A stretch of DNA of 64,000 nucleotides from Paramyrothecium sp. XJ0827 (Eukaryota; Ascomycota; Sordariomycetes; Hypocreales; Stachybotryaceae), in NCBI GenBank assembly GCA_020881915.1, contig JAJFPB010000010.1, positions 434,001 through 498,000 on the forward strand, written 5' to 3'. The notes beneath the pieces were generated by a model. That model worked only from the letters and a program-made list of their open reading frames with translations. It searched no databases and was not told the DNA's origin. Of this stretch, positions 34,266-43,751 are shown piece by piece. Each line of letters opens with the position of its first letter. The first letter of the stretch is position 1. Position numbers and translations under genes: made by a program.

Positions 34266-36623
34266 GACTTGGGCTACGATGTGCAAAAAGAAAGATGAAT
34301 ACTCAATGCATAGAAATTGAAAGACGGTCCGGTTGAGACGGGGCACGCTGTCTTATACGTAACAACTTGAACCCACCATGCGGCCGTCTTGTGCTACCAT
34401 GACGTGTATTGGCGATTTATGGAATCCCTAGACTCCGTGGTGGCTCCTCTTCGACTGCAAGACGCCAAAACGGGTCTCTAATAATTAGCGCTAGACTAAA
34501 TTAGATAAATACCAGGCCGCTGGACGGGTAATACAAGTGCTCATAGATATGGAAAAAGAGCTGGTAGAGAACATAGTTCGCCATTTGATGTGAGATGATA
34601 TCTTCAAAGTATGCAGCTATTAGACACTGAGAGCGAAAAGAGAAATGTCGAATGGAGGGATAGCGAGAATGCATTCTTCAGAGAGGCCTGTTTCAAGGCC
34701 AGCCACTTCATCGCGGGATGTGCTTAAAATTTCTAAGTCATTTCCAAACAGAGACTTGGAATAGTAGAAAATGAGACTACACTTGTTCGACAGTATCATA
34801 CTAGGCAGCTGAGACATTTGAGGAAAAGCAGAATCACAATGAATAGGCTAGCTCGGCCCCTCGGCAATTTTCATATGGTACGGAATCGCTCAACATCCCG
34901 CAGCGCAACGTGGCGGGTACATAGGTATCTTGCTGTGATTCTTGATGACAATTTTTACACCTGCAAGGACCAAGAACAAGCAATTGCTGTCAATAATGTG
35001 TTGGTTTATGACTCAACTTGCGATTCGTCTAATTCAGAACACCAATCACAGCCATGTCTCAATGACGTCAAAGCCCCCTTGAGTTTAGTCAGTACTGCGA
35101 ATGTGCTGCCAATGTTCCCGAACCAAGAATTGTCTGATGTTTCGTTTGCATTGTCTCGGGATGATGCTATGAAACCTGACCTTGAGCTTTGGCCGCTACT
35201 TTGGTTCATTACTGAGTAATACGTCGGCACAGTCGGGTGTCGAGAGATGTGTGATCATGTCTCATATACAAGCGCAATCGTGATGAGATTTGTGACCTGG
35301 AACTTCGCAAATAATCTATGCAAGTTATTCTGTGAAGCTTCTCCGTGGAAACTCTGGGAGGGTTATGCAAGGAGCAGAGAGTAATGTATGCATTGCACGG
35401 GAGAGGTAATTGACTGGGGACCCTTTCACACAAGTGGCAGTTATAAACGGACCTGTTTTCTCGATACGTATTATGTCTAAGGTCTATTCTTAATCCGGTT
35501 CAACTCCGGCGTACCTTTATATCAGGTTTCTGCCCTTGCTTTTGCGGGGTAATTTTTCAATGTGATGAGATCGGACTTCCATGGCCACTGATTTAACCGG
35601 TAAGCTGAGGAATCCTACTGAATCGCCTGGTACTCTACAGGGGTCTGGGTACATCGCCGCACAAAAACTGCTGTACAGAGAACTTACTGGGGGATCCAAA
35701 TAACGCGGGGTAGGCGTGGCACACTATTGGACATCGTTTAGTCCATGGATACAGTTGAAGCTATCCAAGTCACGATTCTGCTACTTGAGCTATTAACAAC
35801 GATGTGGCCGCAGGGACGGCTCTATTCACGCACATGCAGTTACAACCACCGCCACTCACAACACAGCTATTAGTGCCGGCATTGACTACGCTCACTACCC
35901 ACACAGGATGGAAGCCATCCCCAGCCACGACCCTGTTACAAAAGTCGTTATGGCAGGCGTTGGGACTCTCTCTTGCCATATTTCGACAGCAGTGTCTATC
36001 ACAAAAAGGCAGCATTATAAATTCAGGGAAGCTTTTCACGGTAAGCGGATGCAAAGGCAGGATTAACGCAGTTGAAGTCGCGATAGCTCTAAACGAGTTG
36101 GGAAGGCTTGTGGTAGCCTCCTCGCTCATGCCGCATCGATCCTAACAAAAAAACGGTGTGAAAGTACTTCTGAATTAGTGCCAAAAGTACTGATCGGAAG
36201 ATGCCTAAGTGGGAAGGAGCCGAGGGAACGCTCGGCTTGCTGGCAGGGTCGTTTATTATCCTAACTTCTTTGAGGTGAACCATCAGTGCGAAAATTTCGG
36301 ACTTTCGCGGCCGCTGATTCGATCGTTCTATTTTATCCCTGACTTCAAGGGGATACATGTTGCTGTGCAAGGCCATGAAAGTCCGAACTCTTCGCATTTG
36401 AAAAGTTCTTAACAGACGATTGGATATCTACATAATGTAGGCTCGACAGTGGAATTACGCGAGGCCGCAGTAGCGTCCTTTCCCATAAATATAAAATTAT
36501 CACCATTCCCCGACATGAAGTGCAGGAAAAAAATATTAGTTACAGGCTAGATTATAGTTTCGATTCTTGGTCAAAACACAAGAGCTAGGAAATAATTTGT
36601 TTCGCTTGCACACTCTAGCCACC
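34266..36623. other. Long intergenic region with weak small-protein candidates
   Basis: 2.4 kb without a solid gene. Two frames deserve note: plus-strand 34839-35219 (126 aa, no domain) and minus-strand 35770-36129 (119 aa). The latter carries about ten cysteines and an 'ACHNDFCNRVV' segment reminiscent of small secreted fungal proteins, but no clean signal peptide; it may be a relic. A TATA element at 36490-36496 (TATAAAA) serves the gene at 36624. Confidence 0.4.
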
Positions 36624-36994
36624 ATGAAGCTCATGTCCGTGCTTCTTAGCCTGGCCGCGTGCCACCTTGCCAGGTAAACTTTACAACTCTGCCATCTGAG
36701 CGCTTTTGTGCCCCGGGTCCCGTTCTTTGCTGAGTTGAATAGCGCTCGCCAGGAATGTCAATGCAATGGCAGAAAGGCCCTCAACCACAAGGAAAGCGAG
36801 TTCTGTTGTGCGTGGGCACCAGGCAGCTACTTGGGATTAGGCGATGTAAGTTTTACTCTAGTGCTCGAGTTACTGGATCACATGCTGACGTTGGGCCGAA
36901 ACCCAATCAGTGCTTGTTAGATGACAACAAAGTTGGCAGGTTCGACATCTGTTGCCGGGAGATTGGTTATGCTAGTGGATTATATTGCATCTGA
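36624..36994 (+). CDS. Small secreted cysteine-rich peptide, 78 aa (three exons)
   Basis: The gene is hidden by its introns: exons 36624-36673, 36743-36845 and 36911-36994 join to 237 nt. Both introns (69 and 65 nt) have GT..AG ends and preserve frame. The product begins with a signal peptide (MKLMSVLLSLAACHLASA) and the mature ~60 residues contain eight cysteines, including two CC pairs ('EFCCAWAPG' and 'DICCREIG') and one CxC ('ECQCNG'). It ends 'SGLYCI'. An ATG in a good context (CCACCATGA), a TATA box 128 nt upstream and an even cysteine number support a real gene. Effector-like or antimicrobial roles are possible; no known family is recognised. Confidence 0.68.
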
Positions 36995-38150
36995 TGCCGG
37001 GGATTTTTGGCGGGTCGTACCTATGATGCTTCAGTTCGCTTACGGGCTTGGGGTAGTTGAAGTCTTGCGGTCGTGCTGGAAGAAAATGCCCTGAGGCAGA
37101 ACAACGGGATTGAATTTCAAGCGCAGTTTTATTAGTTGGTAGAATCAATTCAAAAAGCTTCAACTAACCTGGTAACTGCATGGTATTGATAGCTGTCAAT
37201 GATTTACGATCAGAGCCGTAGAGTCCTCGCCCCGTACATAGTCATTTGCATTTCCTTGGAGCGTTGGAAGTCGTGCCATTTGGCCAAGATTGGTCACCCT
37301 CCTTTATGAGTCAGTTCTTGCGCGCGCCGTGTCCATGGCGAGTACACGTTAGTCAATTTGTGTGGGGCACTTAAGTTCCAAGCTCAATGAGACGGCAAGG
37401 TTAGAAACTGCTCATTGTAGGTGTGCGAGTAGCCCCATACAACTTGACCTACGGGCAGTTGTTCCTTTCCGTGCAACCACTGCGAACGGGACTCAAGGAG
37501 AAACAGTCGCCGACGGCCCGAACAGTACATTGTCTCATTGTGTAAAAGTGGCTCTCATGGCTGTGCCTCTGTCCTACATGGCATGAGGATGCAGGCGAGG
37601 CAAGTATTGGTGGTGGCGGTGATTCCTAGGTGCTACCACATGACTTTTGTGTAACACACGTTTGTACGCCACGCGCCCAGTGCGGTTTTGCGGCCCGTCC
37701 GTGCCTCCCTTTTGGGCTACAGAATCAATAATAGAAATGGGAAAATGGCTTCATGATGCATTAAGCGTATGCATGAGGCTCCGTAAGGAATCATCTTTAT
37801 GGAAATACATCTTTTCGCATCAAGTGCTCCTCCTTTGCGGATCGTTAGAGCCGACGGCCCTTGCCAAAGTTTTTGGCGATACGAGGTGTGTTGCGTCAAC
37901 TTGGACAACCAGGCGGGTATCCGTGCCTGAGTGCCGATTAAAAGTGAAGATTGAGTCCATTTCATCAATGGCATAGACGTTGAGAACGAACCGAAACTAA
38001 AATAGCAGCTATCGGTACTCACTGACAAGTATAAATATGCTTTGATCTCTCGTTCTACATGCTCATCTCCAGTTCACTCACCCTCACTCATCAATCAAAC
38101 TTTCGTACACCTGATCTCACTTACGAGGACGCCCCATTACCACTCTCAAG
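36995..38150. other. Intergenic between two small secreted-peptide genes
   Basis: No complete gene. A short minus-strand stretch around 37820-37980 ('NVYAIDEMDSIFTFNRHSG', then 'TDTRLVVQVDATHLV') reads like coding remnant of unknown origin. TATAAATA at 38030-38037 is the probable promoter element of the following gene. Confidence 0.4.
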
Positions 38151-38369
38151 ATGAAGCTTTCTGTCGCCACCATTATTCTCTCCTCCATCGTCGCTGGGGT
38201 GTTTGCCAGCCCAGTCGCCAAAGAAATCGGCGATCTCACAGAGAGGGAGCTCCTAGAGCTCAGTGGAGGCGATGCGGAGAAGCGACAGCTGCCTCCCCTC
38301 TGCGGACGTTGCACCAATGGCTACCAGTCTTGCAACATAAACGGCTCTGTCTACCTTAGAAAATGCTAA
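38151..38369 (+). CDS. Secreted prepropeptide with Kex2 site, 72 aa
   Basis: Single exon with a TATA box 114-121 nt upstream and ATG after a CTCAAG context. The signal peptide (MKLSVATIILSSIVAGVFA) is followed by an acidic propeptide that ends in EKR at 43-45. Kex2 cleavage would release a 27-residue C-terminal peptide starting QLPPLCGRC with four cysteines and ending RKC. A Gln at the new N-terminus could cyclise. The pre-pro-KR-mature plan is that of fungal secreted peptides (pheromone-, effector- or RiPP-type precursors). Its position 1.1 kb from a UstYa gene makes it a possible second peptide substrate of that locus, although it has only one copy of the mature sequence. No family recognised. 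Confidence 0.72.
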   Translation: MKLSVATIILSSIVAGVFASPVAKEIGDLTERELLELSGGDAEKRQLPPLCGRCTNGYQSCNINGSVYLRKC

Positions 38370-39512
38370 GTTGTAGGCCGCATTGAACGATAGTCAGGTT
38401 ATGTAAGTGATAAGGTCCAGCGGGTTGGGGAGATCATGGCTAACGGTGATGATTTTGGTTCGGTTATAGGCAACTGAGGGTGGTCAGTTACGGGTGGTGA
38501 GACTCCTAGGCGACTCTGCGGAAGAGGTCGGGAGGGCTGATTCTTCACCCCCAAATACGAGCTCTGGTGTCCTGTATTTAGACTTGTTTTGTCTCTTAGT
38601 GAGCTACTAAAATGCAATAAACAAGTCAGCCAAAAAGAACATGTGAATTCCATGCTTAACTTGCTGAGGGGAGATAAGCCATCTTTACTTATATATAGGA
38701 TAGTTGTAGATATCACAGCTTGGCTCTAAGAGCTATGTGATAGCCAGAGCGAGTTGCATCAAATTCCTCACAATCACTACCCAATTATCGGTAACTTTTT
38801 ACTTCGTACACGTAACTTTAAGCAAAGAAACACCTCCCCAACGTGAGCATGGGGATACGCAGCGATAGCAAAAAAGCGCTGGAGAGAGTCCAAGAGAGAA
38901 ATTGAGCTAGGCTGTTGAAGAGTATTTACAGCAACGAAGATAATGTTGATGAAATAGAGGATAATTAAAATTGGGCCTTTGGGTTTTCCTTCACGAACCC
39001 ATATTGCTGCTCTACAGCCACTATTGCACAGCCAGCTTGATGCAGAGCATGGCTTGTGGTACCACTCTCAGCTGACACCTTCTTACCTCCCTGTCATGTG
39101 CCCTGCTTGCCAAGGGTACTCATGGTCCATTTCTCAAGCAATGCGGCGTGGGTCTACATATTGGACACATGTTGGCCATAGCTAGTCTTGAGATCCTCGT
39201 TCTATTCGTTGAGGTAGTTGGATGAGCTTTTACTCTGCTCTCGTGCGGATTTTCACTGACCGGCATTGTCGTAATACCCTATCCTGTGCCTCAGCATACC
39301 ATTTCTGCTGGTATGATGTACTGAATAGCTCATGTGAAAGTGGCAACCGTCTTAGTGTCACCAAGGGAAAGGGAGAAGGAAATAAATAGTTGATGAAGAT
39401 TTTAGAGTGGGTTTTGGTTGAAAACCCGTCGCCAACTACGAGTATCGGACGAATGTACACTCAATTTTAATGCAACTCAACGACTTGAAACGGAGCCAAT
39501 GGTAGCGAGAAG
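38370..39512. other. Intergenic upstream of the UstYa gene 3' end
   Basis: No supported gene in about 1.1 kb. The plus-strand frame 38979-39185 has no domain; minus-strand frames are short. Confidence 0.45.
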
Positions 39513-40498
39513 CTATGGATTATCTGGTAAAGATACAGCATCAGGTGGTTGCTGCCACTCAAAGTCTTCCGGCATCTCAACTGCGCGATCCTTCAACCAG
39601 CTTTGCAAGTGATCCCAATTCACACATTTGTGAAACGTGTTGCCATCAGGTGTAGGTTGGTTGTGCTTTCGAACCCAGTAGTACGGAATGATGCCAGGGT
39701 CGAAATTGCACATGATCGCTTGTCGAAGGTAGTCGATGCAGTGCTCATAATGACGCTCATACATCTCTGGAACGCCTTCTTTGTTGGCCTTGGCTTCTTG
39801 AAAATAATCTATGTGATGGTCTTTCCAGATGTAGTGGAGGCAATGAATATGATGCGTGCCCATAGCTACGGCAATGTAGCCGCCGCCGGCTTCCGGTGGG
39901 AACTGAGCAGCCGTTACGTTGTGTCCGACGCGTTCAATATCCTCGGCCGTGACGCTTATCGTGCCGTCTGCGCTTTCATGTCAGCCCACTCCGATTTCTT
40001 CGTTCTTAGATGAGCTGCCATAACCTACAGTGCATCAAATCTTGCCACGCCTTTTCGACTTTCGGCGTGGGCGGGCCTTTATAAGGCGACTCATACCACA
40101 ATGAGCCCTTGAACCAATTATCGACGTATTCTTCTTTTATGCCTTCGTTGATCGGGGCTTCCATGCAAATGGTTAGCAAAGTTACGATCGATCTGCTTCT
40201 CAAACCTACAATAAGAGTTCATTTTTTCCACGCATCTCTGCTGCTGACCTGGCCATCGTAGTGCAATAAACGACAACAAGAGAGTGTTGAGCGCGAATAA
40301 AACACTGTTTACGATTGTTGGGCCATAGGTTCTCAAACGGCTCCTAGAAACATTCGGCTTCGGGGTTGCTGCGTCAAGGAGCTGGAATTTTTCCTCGTCA
40401 TCTACGTCTGTCGGACTTGAGGAAGACCCAGCTCCCCATTGAGGTTGAGTAGACTCAAACGCAGCACTCGCTTCATTTGAGCTCTTGGGAGGCTTCAT
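39513..40498 (-). CDS. UstYa-family (DUF3328) oxidase-like protein
   Basis: Three exons (40210-40498, 40029-40157, 39513-39967) give 290 aa. A Ser-rich cytosolic N-terminus and one transmembrane helix (about 61-80, 'TIVNSVLFALNTLLLSFIAL') are followed by the lumenal DUF3328 domain. It has 'YSPINEG', 'YKGPPTPKVEKAWQDLM', and the two diagnostic HxxHC motifs: His178-Ile-His181-Cys182 in THHIHCLHY and His212-His215-Cys216 in RHYEHCIDYLRQAIMC. These copper/metal-ligand-like motifs define the UstYa/UstYb group, which carries out oxidative macrocyclisation or modification of ribosomal peptides (ustiloxin, phomopsin, asperipin types). The gene is divergent from a multi-repeat secreted precursor (41803), the usual partner. 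C-terminus extends ~20 residues beyond the domain. Family assignment is firm; the reaction is inferred. Confidence 0.9.
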
Positions 40499-41802
40499 TT
40501 TCGAATGTCGTGCTGCGATGTTCCTTGCTCGTTCTCTTCAGCCACCTATTGTGAGCATCAGGCTACTGGCATAACCCAGACAACCGAGTGAGTCATTGAC
40601 GTAGAACGAACATGCGGATTTTGGAGACGACTAAACATGGCCACATCAGGCAGTTCGCCCTAGGTGCATCCAGGACGCCTCGCATGTGCCATTTTCTTAC
40701 TCTTTACAGTCGATGCCCCGAGGGGGTTTCCGCGGATCATGCATGCAACACTACCCCTCACAAGGATCGCTTCTTGATGGTTGGTTCACGGTGATCCGTT
40801 CCCAGCGACTCCCGGATTATTACTGGTAGTTCATGGCTGATCATTACTAAAGAATGTAAGGGGGTGTAGCCTGAAACTATTTGCATGCACATGCACCGTC
40901 GAACCTGCATTATCTTGGAAAGAAGCCTATCGAAGAGACTGGCTGGTTCGAACACCAAAGTTGCAATTGCTACCCAATACAATCCGCAACCGTATTAAGC
41001 TGCTCAATAGCTCCAAAAGAGTTGCTATCGGAGCCTACCGATTCCCGAAAGGGTAACAATAGCGGCTTGCAAGCATCCTTTAGTGAAGGCATCCCTAAAA
41101 GGCCATTCGGCATGTGACAAAGGCTCCAAGAATAGCCACCACCACGGTCCCATTCACAGCTTCGAGCTGCAGTGTGCCCATCAGCTGAATGACGGATATG
41201 GCGTGAGCTGTCACTCTTGATATGATCAAGGTTGATAGGATATATTAAGGGGAAAGATTGTCAGGCCACTCCAGAAGGTATGCACCCTGCCTGCAGGTCA
41301 CTTCAGAATCGGCCTTGCCTTCTTGCCGTCGTTGATAAACGCACGGTCGCGTGCTACCACAACGGCATTCTATCAGTGGTCTCGACTTGGGAGACTACGT
41401 GTGGATGATGGAAGGTGATATTCATGTGTAAAGGTGCATCTTGTGCCCCTCAATGCTACCCCATCCGGCAGATCAACTGCATCTCTCGACCTCACATCCG
41501 TAGATCCGCTCGCTAGAGGACGCTTGAGTTATGTCCACCACTGCGCTCTCCATCAGGTGAGCGGAACGGTCGTACTGCAAGTTCACGCAACCCAATGAAA
41601 CAGTAAAGTAAAAGAGCAGTTCACTGCATGTGTGACGCGATCTTCTTCGCAACTCCTCTGCAGGCTTAAATACCTCTGGACATACCGATCACACTCACCA
41701 AGCAGCACCGCTTGGCCTACCCTCGAGTTCTGACACCATAAACATCCTGTCACCCATCGTGAGATCAAAGTTGTCGAGCTTCTAGCCGACGTCACTACAA
41801 AA
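40499..41802. promoter_or_regulatory. Divergent promoter region, UstYa gene / repeat precursor
   Basis: 1.3-kb shared upstream region of two divergent genes whose products probably act together. TTAAATA near 41666 could act as TATA-like element for the precursor. Open frames within (40612-41117) have no features. Confidence 0.4.
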
Positions 41803-42448
41803 ATGCACTTTTCAACGCCTCTCGTCATCTTGGCTGCAAGCCTTGTTGTGGCTGCTCCGGTAGCTCAGCCCGGTAAGCCACTCCCGCTGACGCCCCTGTT
41901 TTGAATTATGCTTTGGGAACACGAGCAGTCTTGCTAATATATCTCCAGATGTCTTCTCTGGTGACCCCATCCTGGATATCAACTCGGACGAAGCCAAATC
42001 CTCTTACGAGGTGAAGAAGAGCCAAATCTTCAACGGAGACCCTATCCTTGACATCAACGTCAACGAGGACGAGTCCTCTTATGCCAAGCGCGAAGTCTTC
42101 GAGGGGGACCCGATCCTCGACATCAATGCTAACGACGAGAAATCATCGTATGACGTCAAGCGAGGCGAGGTCTTCAAGGGGGACCCAATCCTCGATATCA
42201 ATGTCAACGAAGACGATTCGTCTTATGCCAAGCGCGAGGTTTTCAAGGGGGACCCGATCCTCGATGTTAATGTCAACGAAGACGAGTCCTCTTATGCCAA
42301 GCGCGAGGTCTTCGAGGGGGACCCAATCCTCGACATCAATGCTAACGACGACAAGTCATCTTACGACGTCAAGCGAGGCGAACTTTTTGAGGGTGATGTT
42401 ATTCTGGACATCAACGCTGATGAGGGAAAATCTTCATATGACGCTTAA
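41803..42448 (+). CDS. Kex2-processed repeat precursor peptide (dikaritin-type RiPP candidate)
   Basis: Two exons (41803-41872 and 41949-42448), 189 aa. A signal peptide (MHFSTPLVILAASLVVAAPV) is followed by seven tandem units of 22-25 residues. Each unit has the form (E/D)(V/I/L)FxGDPILD(I/V)N, a short acidic stretch, then SSYAKR, SSYDVKRG or SSYEVKK. Dibasic KR (KK after unit 1) closes six units; the last ends SSYDA and a stop. Secretion signal plus repeated cores separated by Kex2 sites is the established plan of fungal dikaritin precursors (UstA, PhomA) and of KEP-type peptides. A UstYa-family gene lies divergently 1.3 kb away. Conserved aromatic residues available for cyclisation are the Phe of FxGDPILD and the Tyr of SSY; which one forms the core is not decidable here. 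Repeats of 75 and 69 nt alternate, showing recent duplication. Confidence 0.88.
41949..42445 (+). repeat. Seven coding tandem repeats of 69/75 nt
   Basis: Starts of the GG(T/A/G)GAC codons lie at 41960, 42035, 42104, 42179, 42248, 42317 and 42392, so the spacing runs 75-69-75-69-69-75. Two classes alternate: a 75-nt type with NANDxK ... DVKRG and a 69-nt type with NVNEDxSSYAKR. Nucleotide identity among copies 3-6 is very high, pointing to recent unequal exchange or conversion. The last copy has Val in place of Pro in the GDPIL motif. Confidence 0.9.
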
Positions 42449-42578
42449 AGGGTCTACTTACTGGAGTGGATTTCAGCAAAGTCACGAGAACCGCGAACGC
42501 TACGGGACGTGCTGTCAAGGATCTTATCATGGTAGCCAGATACGCTCTTGTTCACTACATGACTTAGGCAGAATCCAT

Positions 42579-43086
42579 TCATTCATGATTCCCACCTTGA
42601 CGCTTGTGTAACAAATTCTGTCTCTTAATTGTCTCACCAAGCAGAACGGAGATTTGGCAGCCATGAATGCCATGACGCTTCTCCCTCATCATCACACGCT
42701 TCCCATTTGCATAGCAGTTACTCGCGATCACATCGACGAGGGCGCCTGCGATTGGTTCCGCCCACTTGCGTAATACGATATCCTTGTCAACAAGAAGACG
42801 ATCACTAGGCTGAAAAGGAAATCCTAGGTACATGAACGAGAAACCATGTGAATTTTATCCTGTGTCGCATCAAGAAATGTTCAAATCTGCCCCGGAGAAC
42901 CTGTCATTGATTGCAGGCATGCACCTGTTCTGTAAACGGAAGTGGTTGCGCAACAAGGATAAGGAAGTTAGCTTAGCCGGAAATGTGCTTGTGCGGCAGG
43001 GCAAGGGTCTGTTCAGTTTTATGTGATACCTGTATCCAGATGATACTGCAACCTGACGTGGGTACGGCAACCAACGCCAACGGCAT
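42579..43086 (-). CDS. Possible small two-exon protein of unknown function
   Basis: The minus-strand frame ending at 42579-42581 has coding-like composition ('KWAEPIAGALVDVIASNCYA', then 'EKRHGIHGCQISVLLGE', two cysteines). It begins after a good acceptor (TTCCTTTTCAG). An ATG at 43086 opens 19 codons with hydrophobic character (MPLALVAVPTSG) that end at a GT donor in the matching phase. The model needs a ~200-nt intron, longer than others here, so it is tentative. It lies between the precursor and the MFS gene, which makes it worth checking as a member of the peptide locus. Confidence 0.25.
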
Positions 43087-43751
43087 GTTGCATTAGTCGC
43101 GGCAAACTAGGCCCCGAGCCTGGCCTGGTTCACGCAGCATCACACGATCGACCGTTTCTCTGACAATCACCTAGAAGTTCATTGCGCACTGCAATAGCCT
43201 TTTTCACCAACGCACCGATGCTGTTGCCTCGCAGGATTTTTCCGTAGATCCCCAACGTAGTAGTGATCCCCGTCTCGATGCTGAATCACCAAGATCATGC
43301 ACGATATGTACTGCAACGACCTTGGCAGGGATCACCACACCGGCCGGGGCGTTCAACAAATATTCGACGTAAATATCTAAAGCCTGGATGCGTTGGAGTT
43401 ACAATTGCAACCACAAACTCCCAGATGATGAGTCAATTCCGTGAATGAGTTACTTGCAATAATCCCTGCCATGGTAGACTGCCGGCTGTGACACGAAGCT
43501 GGTCCTCCTGCAAGTTTCATTGGCTCTTTTACGTCCCAATCGGTGCGTGAGGTGGTGTCAATGGGGCCCCCCTCAGCGGCAGTGGCTGGATAATTGCCCG
43601 GACTGGACGTAAGACGTCCACTGTGGCTTGCATTGCAAACTGGGGTGTACCCTCTATTTCGATGCTACAGTTCTAAGTGACATACGGTCTAGACTCTAGA
43701 CTTTCTTGGTCCTTTGCCTCGATGATCGAGGCTATCGGATTCTAAAGGCTG
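43087..43751. other. Intergenic
   Basis: No supported gene; 3' region of the DHA1 transporter gene on the right. Confidence 0.45.

Noticed and set aside
41949..42445. CRISPR-like array
   Set aside because: The regular repeats are protein-coding and follow a signal peptide; the genome is eukaryotic.
42048..42611. 187-codon Ser/Thr-rich plus-strand frame
   Set aside because: Out-of-frame reading of the RiPP precursor repeats.
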